Origin: Plantago ovata
Lineage: Eukaryota > Streptophyta > Magnoliopsida > Lamiales > Plantaginaceae
Length of the DNA: 64,000 bases
Reading direction: 5' to 3'
NCBI GenBank assembly: GCA_028274465.1
Contig: CM051456.1
Coordinates: forward strand, 61,614,753 to 61,678,752
The first letter of the stretch is position 1. Each line of letters starts with the position of its first letter. The position numbers and the translations under genes are program-made. The notes beneath the pieces were generated by a model. That model had not been told where the DNA came from, made no database searches, and saw nothing but the letters and a program-made list of their open reading frames with translations. Shown piece by piece: positions 44,602-56,651 of this stretch.

Positions 44602-47487
44602 ATGGATCCCCCCCCCAAAGGAACTGTTGAAGCAAGAACTGATATAAATGTGAATGATGGGGTAAAAGATAAGATGGATAAGGACCGAATAACTCAAGTT
44701 CTAAGTACCCAGGTGGAGGGATCTGACAGAGGGTTAAGGATGGATGCAGATCTGGTGGAACAGAGGAAGCAAAGACTGAAGCAGAGCAAGGAGGACGCGG
44801 GAACAAAGCACGAAAAGACGGAAGATCCATCATCGATCTCAGATATGGTCCCAAACGGTGGAAAGAAGCCTATCTCAAGTACGCTATCCCATTTAATGAA
44901 GTAATCTGAAGTAAATGGTTCTGATTCCTGCAGTAGATCTGGGTTATTTATTGATATGAGTCGTAGATCTAGAATGTGAAGTCCAAATACACAAGTCCAC
45001 TTAAATTCTCATGTTGCCCCTTATTACCCCCATATTGATGATACTGTTGCTTTGAATGAGACAATGATTGAGGAGGTTATGGGTGAAAACACCTTAGATG
45101 ATAATGATTATTCTGTTTGTTGTTATTCTGGGGATCAGGACTTTGACGATTCTATTTTGAGTGTTGATGGGATGAATGAGATAAATCTTTTTGATGATTT
45201 GCCTGAGGAAATCCTGGAAAGGGAACTCGAGTTAGCCACAGACCCACGTACCCTACCAAATGGATCCAACCAAGAACCGCCTACTCTAGATCTATACACA
45301 CAAAGTCCAGTTTTTCTCAAATCAAGAGAGCCAGATCCAAGAAACCCAGCCTTTGTTTCCCGTTGACTTCAATATACACCTTTCCAACACTAGCAACGAA
45401 AGGACTCCCATGGTGCATCTGGATGTACCGCCCGAGGGTAGGACGGTTAGAGTTCACTTGAGGTTCCTTGGTCAATAGAATGGAAGCCAGGACGGGGAGG
45501 AGAACTGCTACAAGTTATAAACGAGGAGGAATCCTTGAACGAAGGAGACATGGAGCTAGAAGGATACCGTAGCGAAGGCCAACCTGAGGAGACTGAAGAT
45601 CCACAACTGCTCTTGGGATAGTGCGAAGATTTGAGCCACGGAATTACTGAGTTGCAAGGCGCAATCCGGAGCACGGAGGAGGCGATTCGAGCACAAAGGA
45701 TGAATCATGTAGAGGATCAAATAGTACCAATCGTGGAAGATGTTCTAAGACCTTATAAGGGGCAAGGGGATCCAAAGGAGCATAATGACATGTTTGCTTT
45801 AAAATCTAAGAGCCAGAACATTCCTTGGAGGCATGCATTCCGCAACACCCTCATGGGAGAAGCCCTGGCATGGTTGGATACATTGCCAAACAGAGAAGTC
45901 ATGAGATTCTGGGAGATGAGATTATGCTTCGTCTACCGATTTAGTGGTACAATTCAGGGGGCGCTGCCCTTGAAAAGTTTAGAAGATGTGGTCCAATGTC
46001 AAGAGGAGGACACACTGGCTTTTTGCTCAAGATTTAACCAAGTGGCCAGACTGGTGGAGGATCACGATATAATATACCACCTGAGGTATCTGTGCAGAAA
46101 TACGATCAATGCGCACTTGAAGCAATGGATAAGGGATAATCGACAAGATGTAGAGTCTGAGGAGGACTATGATGGCATCCTCCGAGCCTTCTGGATCACA
46201 GAGAGAGCCAAAAGAAGGCAAAATGTGAACCGATACCGCAGAACAGAAGACCCAGCTAGGTCGGTAAGAATCCCACATGCAGAAAAGATAGCAAGGGAAC
46301 TAGCTACTCAACGGGAAAGAAGAGCTCCACATGAAAGAAGAGGTCCCGGAAACACGATGAGAAGGACCTCGCTCAGACCATACCGAGTACGATTGCAAGA
46401 GTACACACCTTTGTGTAGTTGGAAGGTGGAAATTCTCAAGGAGGTAGAAATGAGAAATCTCATGATCAAATGGCCAACCGATGCATTGGGGCAGAATTCA
46501 AGATCAGAGCCTGGCTACTATTGTTACTTCCATAAGTTATGGGGTCATGACACAAGATTGCATTGAATTGAGCATAGAAATAGAGATCATGCTGAAGAAA
46601 GGTCATCTACATTAATTCGTACAAGTGCCGATCCTGGACGGTCTAGCAAGACTTGGAGGAGCTACAACGGTGGAAATGAAGCTGCACCGCCACCAAGAAG
46701 GCGCAGAAGATGGGTTCCACCTAGCATAGAGAGACATCTGGAGAACCAGAATGAGATCCGAAGAAGGGAAGCAAATGAATACTCCCGGAGAGACACAATA
46801 TATATGATATCAGAAGGGCTAGCAGGAGGATCATGTGATGCAGAAAGGGCCAACACCATGTACCACGTTGCAGTGGCCGGGGCACAATATGAAAATCCGA
46901 AGGCCAAAGGAGTGTACCCAATCACCTTTGATGATAGTGAAGTGCCCCAAAGGAGCTTCAGATACACGCGAGTTGAAGAGCCAGATGTACCCCTGGTATT
47001 GGAGCTGGACATAGGAGTTTCACGCGTCAAAAGAGTCTTAGTGGACACGGGCAGCGCGGCCAATGTCATCTTCTTGAGCGCACTGGAGCAGATGAAAGGC
47101 AGCATGAGCTGAATTATTAGAGAAGCTAGCTCACTAGTAGGGTTCGGAGGAAAATAGCCTGAGATAGTAGGAACCATTGACCTACCGGTTTCCATGGGAA
47201 AACACCGAAAGAAGAGCACAAGAAAAATAAGGTTCATGGTGGTGGATATCGACTTTGATTGCAATGCGATCCTAGGAAGACCAACCCTCAGAATCTTCAA
47301 AGCAGTGTCGTCCACGCTACACAACAGGATCAAATTTCCAACACTCAGTGGAACAGGAGAAGAAATTGGAAATAGAAATGAAGCATGGTCTTGTTACACC
47401 ACATCACTCAAGTCTATATCTGTGCCAAGGCTCGCCATAGAAAAGAAGCGCGGGTTCAGAAGCTACTGCCCAAGAGAACGGGAGTAA
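44602..47487 (+). pseudogene. Retand/Tat-like gag-protease, broken
   Basis: Five open stretches (44602-44904, 45052-45366, 45631-46566, 46804-47112, 47194-47487) are all in the same frame, so this is one gene broken mostly by stops. Gag is at 45760-46210 (YKGQGDPKEHNDMFALKSKS, EALAWLDTLPNREVMRFWEM, DTLAFCSRFNQVARLV). After ISEGLAGGSCDAERA comes the protease (RVLVDTGSAANVIFLSALEQ), then DIDFDCNAILGRPTLRIFKA. Several stops fit C-to-T changes (TAG for CAG at 47155-47157, TGA for CGA at 47110-47112). Between about 45390 and 45480 another frame is better, so there is at least one indel pair. Sequence ends at 47497 where B'' begins, before any RT. Confidence 0.8.
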
Positions 47488-48480
47488 AAGCTGGAAAGCT
47501 TTTTTATTGCCGAATTTTTTGAACTTTTTTATTGGGTAGATTAACTAACTATGCCATTAATCATATGCTTCATCTCTATGAATTTGTTTGAGGCTTTTCT
47601 CGCTTGGCTTGTCGCGTTTATGTATTGCACTTAGGTTAAGATTGGTAGTCTCGACATCACTTAGTGTTGTTTTCTCTACTGCGGTTCACGAAGGCCTTTA
47701 TAATAGGATGATGCATGTTAGGGTCTTATGGTTGTTTCCCCGAGTAATTATGAACCTAAGAGGCAACAAGTCTTCACCATGCTTTGAGATTTCTAAATGC
47801 CTAGGAAGGAGGTAGTGTGAGGTTGTGTGATCCTTTGTTTATAACCTATTCTTTCGAATAGGTTTGGGGAGGGGGTTACACCATCATTAGACTTGTTTTC
47901 GTTTTTCATTTCCCTATCGTGAGTTTATTTTTCCTTTTCCGTAAATTTTGTACTCCAACCTATTCTTTCGAACAGGTTTGGGGAAATCGTGTGAGTCATT
48001 TTCTCTCTTTTTGTTATGCTACTGCTGGCTAGAAAAAAATCGAAAAAAAGGAAGAAAGAAAGAAAAATTCCAGAAAAAAAAAAAGAAAAAAAAAAGAAAA
48101 AAAAGAAAAGACCCCAAAAAAGAAAAGAAGGGTCCAAAAAAAGAAAGCCAAATAGCAGTTTAGCAAAGTGTTGTGTCTCATTTTCCAATTCTTGTAATGT
48201 TCGCAATCGTGTTGTAATTTTCTATTTTTTATCTTTTTTGTCTTGAGTGTCATCTGTTCTAGACCACCCTCGTCCTGCCCTTCAGGAAGTGGTGAAAAGC
48301 TTAAGACTTTACTTGAGAGATGGGTAGAATAGGGGAGTGTTATCTTTTATAGGGAACCCTCCTTCATTTGATGAGAGCCAGTACTGGTTCGACCTCTTTG
48401 AGGAAAAGTCTTAACATGGTGGAACAACAGTAAGTCCTCAGTTTCATAGGCACGGGACATCCATTCGTATTGTAACGGTA

Positions 48481-51400
48481 CCGGTTTTGAAAACAAAATA
48501 ATTTCTTGAAAAGGAAAATTCAAAATAACTTTAATAACAACGGTCGGCAATTAATGCCAAAATAATCTTTGACGCGCACAACGCTAACAGAAACAAATAA
48601 ATATCCAATGATAACTCAAGTTCAAATGAAACAACGAGTGAAGACAGTAAAAAGTTCATCTTCTTATTTTGAAAAAGAAACCCATGACACCCCAGACTCT
48701 TCTCTCAGTCGCTGGCATCCTACTCGCGAACGTCCTCAGCAGTATCTGGAAGGAAGGAATTTTGAAAACAAGAGAGCGTGAGATAAAGGATCTCAGTGAG
48801 GTTCGTAGTTAAAAAAAACAGAAAGTAAACAGTTTTGAAATCAAAATCCTTTTCAGAAAAACGAACAAACAGAACAGAACACATATAACAGATTAACAGA
48901 ACAGATAAGTTGTAGACCGTTGGTGCAGCCCGCCTTATTGCTCCTACTCCCAGAATGCCCTTATAACTCCCTCCAGAGGGTGCACAACTCCGGACAGAAA
49001 CAGAAACCCCCGTGTACTTTGGGGAAACAGATCCTACGACCCTAATAGACCTCAGCGACTTCTACCTCGCGCCTAAAAAGGAATAGACTAGGCAATAATC
49101 AAGCAAACCCGATAGTCCTCTACTACCCAAGCCTACCTAATTACAACCTAATCGACCGATCACACAGAAACAGAACAGATACAGAACAACAGATACAGAT
49201 AATCAACACTGAGAGGTGTTCCTGCAGAAAAGTCAGTCCAGAACAGAGTAGCAATAAACAAAAAAGTATACTGTAACGGTACCGGTTTTGAAAACAAAAT
49301 AATTTCATGAAAAAGAAAATTCAAAATAACTTTAATAGCAACGGTCGGAAATTAATGCCAAAATAATCTTTGACGCGCACAGCGCTAACAGAACCAAATA
49401 AATATCCAACGATAACTCAAGTTCAAATGAAACAACGAATGAAGACAGTAAAAAGTTCATCTTCTTATTTTGAAAAAGAAACCCATGACACCCCAGACTC
49501 TTTTCTCAGTCACTGGCATCCTACTCGCGAACGTCCTCAACAGTATCTGGAAGGAAGGAATTTTGAAAACAAGAGAGCGTGAGATAAAGGATCTCAGTGA
49601 GGTTCGAAGTTAAAAAAAAACAGAAAGTAAACAGTTTTGAAATCAAAATCCTTTTCAGAAAAACGAACAAACAGAACAGAACACATATAATAGATTAACA
49701 AAACAGATAAGTTGTAGACCGTTGGTGCAGCCCGCCTTATTGCTCCTACTCCCAGAATGCCCTTATAACTCCCTCCAGAGGGTGCACAACTCCGGACAGA
49801 AACAGAAACCCCCGTGTACTTTGGGGAAACAGATCCTACGACCCTAATAGACCTCAGCGACTTCTGCCTCGCGCCTAAAAGGGAATAGACTAGGCAATAA
49901 TCAAGCAAACCCGATAGTCCTCTACTACCCAAGCCTACCTAATTACAACCTAATCGACCGGTCACACAGAAACAGAACAGAACAGAACAACAGATACAGA
50001 TAATGAATACCGAGAGGTGTTCCTGCAGAAAAGTCAGTCCAGAACAGAGTAGCAATAAACAGAAAAGTAAATAGTCATACTTAGGAATTATACTTTTACG
50101 CGGAAGCATACTGTAAAACAGTATATAGTAATAGGTACAAGTTGTCACATATCCTTCCAGTTTTTCGCAAATAATAGGTTTAGGGGTGAATAATCACCTT
50201 AACTTGTGAGCAAAAGATCCCAACGAGTGATGAGCTTACGGGTTAACGAACAACGGAGAACCTAACAAGAAAGTACTAAACACACTTTAGAAGTCGAACG
50301 GACGGAAGGAAAAAGGTTGAAAAAGAAATGGTAAAGACGGGGTTCGAACTCGGGACCTCTAAGTTAGTTAAGCAAGAACCTAACCAACTAGGCTAGCAAG
50401 TCAAGTCAATACTAACTTACAAAAACAGAAACTAAGTTGAAACATTTTCAGAACTCTTTCGGTTTTCAGATTCTGGAAATTACGAAAATACCCTCAGTGG
50501 TAAATTGCAAAAGAACCCTTTTCAAAAACAGACAGTACAAACAAACCAGAAGTTTTCTAAACATACTTAATAGTCTTCACAGAATAAAACGGTTTACGAT
50601 AAAGTCCTCTGTCGGTCAACTACGGTCAAAGGTAAAATTGCAAAAAGGTCCTTTAGGTTTTTAGATTTCCCAAATCAGTCTACAAAGTTCAAAACAGTAA
50701 CAACAAAGTCCAAAACCGTCCTTTCGAGGTCAACAGAAAACCAAAGTCAACATACAAGGTCAATCAAATCACAAGTCCAGCAAACAGTAACAACAATCTA
50801 ACAACCTAAGTCCCGGTTCTCAGTTCGAATCAAAATAATAAGGTCAGAATGAACAAGGGTAAATCGGTCCAGGGGTAAAATCGTCTGAAACAGAATACTA
50901 ACTTCGAATCGAAAGAAACAACAAAGGATTCGAGATTTACCTTCGAATCGAAATAGGGGGTTGAAACAATCGATCGAGATCGGTAACAACGGACCGACGG
51001 CGAACTCGAACGGAACGGGATCGGAGACCGGACGGATTGGAAGCGGCGGCGCGAAGAACCGGAGCGGCGGCGCGGATCGGGTCGAATAACCGGCGGATCG
51101 AATCGGCGGCGATCAGAGACAGACAGACAGCGACCGAGAGCGGCGGCAGTACAGGTGCGGCGTACGGCGACGGCAGACAGAACGGCGGCGCGAAAACGGG
51201 CGGCGGCGACACGGGGACAGAGATCGCGGCGAGCGAACGGCGGACAGACAGAAGCGAGCGGCGGCAAAACGGTCACAACGGCGCGAGCGGGGACAGAACA
51301 GACAGATCGACCGGTCGATTCACGGTCACGGCGCGGACGGAGGAACGGCGAACGGCAGCAAGGTGGCGGTGGCGGCGAGAGAGCGGAACGGAACAGTAGC

Positions 51401-51763
51401 AGGAGCAAAACTCTCTTTCTTCTTTCTCTCTTTTCTTTCTTTCTTTCTTGTGTTTGAGTGTTACGGATGGGAAGGAGATGAGGAGAGGATACTGACTTGA
51501 CTTAGGGTTAGGGTTTAGTCTAATGGGCCGGTCAATGGGCCTTTGACTGGGCTAAGAAATTGGGCCAAATGAATGGGGCCGAATGAAACAGAAAGTCCAG
51601 CTTGAACTAAACGAAACGAAATGAACTAGCTTACGCGAATTTAATTAAATAATTATCGAATAATTAATTTACTCTGATAATTAATTAACTAAATTAAATA
51701 ATTAAATAATTAAATAATAATTAAATTAATAAATAAATAATTTAAAAAAGACGGGGTGTTACA
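48481..51763 (-). repeat. Element E 3' LTR with terminal tandem duplication (3283 bp)
   Basis: The basic LTR is 49272-51763 (2492 bp). A second copy of its last 791 bp (minus sense) lies at 48481-49271, so TGTAACGGTACCGG occurs at both 48481 and 49272. The distal copy touches the TSD, so the true element end is 48481. It contains an AT-rich start (51600-51750), a GC-rich, CpG-rich segment (about 50985-51385) and a tRNA-like segment (50336-50402). Short ORFs inside (48569, 49370, 49594) are LTR sequence. Confidence 0.9.
50336..50402 (-). ncRNA. tRNA-like segment in element E 3' LTR
   Basis: On the minus strand an A-box-like TAGCCTAGTTGGTTAGG is followed 25-30 bp later by a B-box-like GAGTTCGAACCCCG. 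This is the layout of a tRNA gene or the head of a tRNA-derived SINE. I could not draw a clean seven-pair acceptor stem, so it is not called a functional tRNA. Confidence 0.55.
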
Positions 51764-51777
51764 CTCTTCCCCCCTTA
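51764..51777 (-). promoter_or_regulatory. Polypurine tract of element E
   Basis: Minus strand TAAGGGGGGAAGAG directly before the LTR start TGTAACACCCC. It overlaps the pol stop codon. Confidence 0.9.
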
Positions 51778-54700
51778 AAAGAATTTGGTCCCCAAATTCG
51801 CACCTGAAAAGTTGAAGAGCTCGGGATACTGCCGGCGCATGTCATCCTCGCTTTCCCAGGTTGCCTCCTCATACTGATGATTTCTCCACATAACCTTTAC
51901 TTGTTTGATTTGCCTATTACGGAGCTGTTGCACTTTCTGGTCAAGAATACGAACCGGTTGCTCCACATAAGACAAATCCTCCTCAATGGTCACTTCCTCG
52001 GGTTGAATCACGTGCGACGGATCCGGATAATACTTCTTCAGTTGAGATACATGGAACACATTATGAATTCCAGTAATAGTAGTGGGTAGTTGCAACCGAT
52101 AAGCCACAATACCAACCCTCTCAATGATCTCGTATGGACCCACATATCGAGGGTTCAGTTTAGCTCTACGACCCATACGAACAATACCCTTTCTCAGAGA
52201 CAGCTTGAGAAAGACAAAATCACCAACTTCAAATTCCAAATCTCGCCTACGATTATCGGCGTAACTCTTTTGTCGACTTTGAGCAGTTCTCAATCGGTCT
52301 CGAATAAGCCTAACCTTTTCCAAGATTTCTTGTATCATCTCATTGAGAGTCCTTTCTTCAGCTATCGGCGTAGAAATTCGGTCCTCCAAATCCCAATACA
52401 GCGGTGATCTACACTTTCGACCATACAGTGCCTCAAACAGTGCCATACCAATCGATGCTTGATAACTGTTGTTATAAGCATACTCCACCAATGGCAAATG
52501 TTGTGCCCAGCTCCCTTGGTGATCTAGCACACACAATCTCAGAAGATCTTCTAAAGTTTGAATGGTCCTTTCGGATTGACCATCCGTCTGCGGATGTGCT
52601 GCGGTACTAAAATTCAACTTAGTACCTAAGCCTTCATGTACTTGCTTCAAAAATCTCGAGACAAACTTCGGATCTCTATCATATACAATGCTCACCGGAG
52701 TGCCATGAAGCCTAATTATCTCATCGCGATAGACTTCGGCTAACTTTTCGGATGTGTAAGTGGTTTTAACGGGTAGAAAATGTGCCGATTTTGTCAACCT
52801 ATCGACAATAACCCAAACACTATCAAAACCACCCCTAGCTACCGGTAGACCAGTCACAAAATCCATAGTGATCATCTCCCATTTCCACTGTGGAATCTCG
52901 AGTGGTTGTAGTAAACCTCCCGGTTTCTGGTGCTCAGCCTTCACTTGCTGGCAGACCAAACAACTTTGCACAAACTGTGCAACATCTCGCTTCATATGGG
53001 TCCACCAGTAAACTTTCTTCAAATCCTCATACATCTTGTTTCCTCCAGGATGCATCGAATACTTAGACTTATGAGCTTCCTCCAAAATTAGACGTCTAAG
53101 CTCTTCATCAGAAGGCACACACAATCTACCCTGAAACCTTAGGGCTCCATTCTCATCAATAGAGAATTTCGCATTGTGAGGTTCGGTAATATGTGTCTTG
53201 ATATCCTGAAGCTCTTCATCATGCTCTTGAGCCTCAAGAATTCTACCTGCCAGCTCATACCTCAAAGTGACATTGGCGAACATACACGACAATTTCGATA
53301 CTTCGAGATTTGACACATTGGCCTTACCAGGGTGATATCGAATGGTACAAGTGTAATCGCCCAGAAATTCCATCCATCGTCGTTGTCTCATGTTCAACTC
53401 CTTTTGTGTGAACACATACTTCAAGCTCTTATGATCCGTGAGGATGGTGAACTCAGGGCCATAAAGGTAGTGTCTCCATTTTCCCAAAGCAAAGACTGTA
53501 GCAGCTAGCTCAAGATCATGGGTTGGGTAATTTCTTTCATATGGCTTCAACTTCCTCGAAGCATATGTGATCACCTTTTCTCGTTGCATCAGTACACAAC
53601 CCAAACCTTCCTTTGAAGCATCAGTGTAGACTATAAAGTCGTTGGTTCCCTCGGGAAGAGCTAGTATAGGGGCAGTGGTCAGTCTCTTCTTCAGCTCCTC
53701 GAAGCTTTCCTCACACTTGTCACTCCATACGAACTTAGGATTTTTCCCTGTCAAAGAGGACAAGGGTCCAGCTATCTTCGAATAATCCTTCACAAAACGG
53801 CGATAGTACCCAGCCAAACCGAGAAAACTCCTCACCTCAGTGACAGATTCAGGTCTCTTCCAATTAACTATCGACTCAATCTTCGATGGGTCGACCTCCA
53901 AACCTTCTCCAGAGATAATGTGCCCTAAAAAGGCTACTTTATCAAGCCAAAATTCACACTTGCTGAATTTGGCGTACAACTTGTTGTTCTGAAGAGTTTC
54001 CAGGACAATTCGAAGATGTTTCTCATGTTCCTCTTCGGATTTTGAGTAAACGAGAATGTCATCGATGAAAACAACAACAAACTGATCCAGATACGGCTGA
54101 AAAACTCGGTGCATCAAATCCATGAACACAGCTGGGGCATTCGTAAGGCCAAACGGCATCACCACAAACTCGTAATGACCATACCTCGAGTTCAGGGCAG
54201 TCTTAGGTATGTCTTCTTCCCTTACCCTAACTTGATAATAGCCTTGTCGCAGATCAAGCTTTGAGTAAACCTTCGAACCTTCCAACTGGTCAAAGAGTTC
54301 CTCAATACGGGGTAGGGGGTACTTGTTCTTAACATTGACCTTGTTCAGGCCTCGATAGTCGATGCACATCCTCATACTACCATCCTTCTTCTTTACGAAC
54401 AGAACCGGTGATCCCCAAGGTGACGAACTAGGTCTCACAAAACCGTTATCCACCAGATCTTGCAGTTGAGTCTTAAGCTCCTTAAGCTCAGCAGGTGCCA
54501 TCCTATAAGGTGACTTCAAAATGGGTGCAGTGCCAGGTACCAGATCAATACTAAACTCCACTTCTCGTTCAGGGGGTACGGAATCCAGCTTCTCAGGGAA
54601 AACACCCTTGAACTCGTTAACCACCCTAACTTCCTCGATTTTTTGCTGATCTTTGGGTTTATTGATCAAATACGCCAAAAAGCAGGTGGCACCCTTCACG

Positions 54701-54933
54701 TACAGCCTCCTAGCTTCCATGGCAGACAGTAGAAACTTCTCATCCTTTCTCTTATCTCCTTTCCACACGACTTTCTCCTCTCCAGGTTTTCCCAGGGATA
54801 TAGCCTTGGTTCGACAATCCAGTTGTGCGTAGTGCTCAGACAGCCAATCCATACCCAGAATAACATCGTAGATTGATACAGGTAGAAATATAAGGTCAGC
54901 AGGGAAAGTTCTTCCTGGGATGGAAATCTCACA
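51775..54933 (-). pseudogene. Element E pol: RT, RNase H, integrase, chromodomain-like end
   Basis: Continuous frame; numbering from the methionine at 54852. RT has [11 protein letters not shown] (162-172) and the catalytic FIDDILVYS (DD 264-265). RNase H acidic residues are near D411, E448 and D473. The integrase zinc site H594, H601, C631, C634 is followed by a core with D664, D725 and E761, then [13 protein letters not shown]. Residues about 965-1013 ([34 protein letters not shown]) are the divergent chromodomain of this clade. The usual ADALSR motif after HPGKANV is missing, suggesting a small deletion. The frame continues upstream for 27 codons to a TGA at 54934-54936 that separates it from protease. 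Confidence 0.92.
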
Positions 54934-56301
54934 TCACTCGACGAACTTCTTAGTGATTGTACTAGCTCCCAAAGGCGTACATACTTCTAAAGCGTAGGGT
55001 AATACTTTGTATGCTAAAACGAGTGACTCAGCAAATACTTCAGCAATAAATGAATGCGTAGCACCAGGATCAAATAAAGCTTTAGAAGAAGTTTGAGCGA
55101 TCAGTAGCGTACCTTCAACCACATTCGCGGTGTCAGGAACTTCATGACCACCTATGCTGAAAACTCGGGGTTTTGCCATAGTACCCTTTCCATCATTTCT
55201 CGGAGCATAGTCTCCTGGTCTTCCTCCCTTGACAATGGCATGACGGTTCGGACAGTGGCTACTCTTGTGATCCTTGCTCCCACAAGCCAAACATAAGCCC
55301 TGTCTTTTCCAGCAGTTGTGCTCATCGTGGTTGACTCCTCCACAGTAGTTGCAGTTCTTCCTTGCCTGGGATGACTGCCCAGACCCTCCAGTAGTGTTGC
55401 GAGAACGGTTGTCATGCTGAGTACGGGAATACTTTGCCGGTGGTGCCTGATATCCAGATTGATATCCTCCTCGATTCTCCCTCTTATATCCAGATTGGCT
55501 TCCTCCTCCATGGCTCCCAGAAGAACTAGAGTAGTTCCTCTTGCCAAAGTATGGCTTATCAGCCATCTTGATCTCCTTGAGACCACTTTCTCCCTTGGAG
55601 GCGAGTTCGACAGCCTTGAGATAGGTCGGCATATTGGTCCCAAACAAACTGTATCGGATCTCAGAGTTGAGACCCTTCACAAAGTGACGAACCTTCTCTT
55701 ATTCATCGTCCTGGAAATGCGGCACGTACTTCAGTAACCGGGTAAATTCCGAGTCATAATCGGCAACATCCATGTTCCCTTGCACCAAAGCTTGAAATTC
55801 ATCTCTCCGGTTCTCGCGAACCAGGCGAGGCACGTACTTTTCCATGAAGTCCTTGGTGAAATTCTCCCAGGTACGAGCAACTCCCTCTTGCCTCCATCTT
55901 GCATTCACGGTTCTCCACCAGTTCCTGGCGGCTCCCACGAACTGGAAAGCAGCATGCTCGATCTTCCTCTCGTCCGGATAGTTCAGGATCGAGAATAGGT
56001 TCTCCATACCTTCGATCCAGAGCTCAGCCTTACGGGCATCAAGTGTTCCATCGAACCTCTCAGGATGGAATCGAGTGAATCGCTCCGCAGCTTGATCGAT
56101 GGTCTGGATCGGTGGTGGGGGCGGAGGAGCTGGCTGAACAGGTGGTGCTGGTGCTCCAGCGCGGCGAATGGTTTCACTGAAATTCCCCAGAGCAGCGATG
56201 ATACGGTCCACTTGATCTCCATTTTCAGCATGCTGATCTTCTCCACTTCCATTGCTGCTGGCACCACGAGTGTTTCTGCGACTCATTCTAACAAAGGGCA
56301 C
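54934..56301 (-). pseudogene. Element E gag and protease (one nonsense codon inside)
   Basis: The same frame as pol. Gag starts MPFVRMSRRNTRG (56301; the second ATG, MSRRN, is an alternative). A capsid domain follows (FHPERFDGTLDARKAELWIE, AARNWWRTVNARWRQEG, FMEKYVPRLVRENRRDEF). TAA at 55699-55701 interrupts it. Then come VRHFVKGL, a Gly/Ser/Tyr-rich stretch and two Cys-His clusters (CNYCGGVNHDEHNC and CLACGSKDHKSSHC). The protease has KALFDPGATHSFI, with DPG in place of the more usual DSG/DTG. TGA at 54934 ends it. Without the two stops, gag-pro-pol would be one frame of about 1508 codons (51775-56301). Confidence 0.9.
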
Positions 56302-56651
56302 TACTTAGCAGTTGATTTAACAACCTCGAATCTCTAACTTAGAAAAGAGCAGAAAACAGAGAACTAAGGCCAGTACTTAATCTTCTACAACAGGTATAAA
56401 CTGAGCAGTGAAGAAGAAAACATGCCTTGAACTTTAAAACAAAACGCAAAAACAAGAAAATCAACGAAGTCTTAAAACAGCCAAGCATGCAATTAAACAA
56501 AAGAAAACCGGTCACTACTCGTCTTAGCGAGAAAACAGAAAACCACAGAGTCAAGTAAACGGAAAAGCATAAATAGTCTCGGTCGGCTGAACTAAATAAA
56601 ACTCGCGTGGCAAAAAAAAAAGTTCGGTACGAGCTCGAAAATGCATCTATC
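56302..56651 (-). other. Element E leader between small ORF and gag
   Basis: 350 bp without a supported gene. It separates the stop of the small ORF (56652-56654) from the gag start. Confidence 0.5.

Noticed and set aside
48569-49932. Repeated ORFs of 70-112 codons (also 59575-60439)
   Set aside because: They lie wholly in element E LTR repeats and have no domain.
50336-50402. Functional nuclear tRNA gene
   Set aside because: Box A and B are present but I could not form a proper acceptor stem, and it is repeated as LTR sequence.
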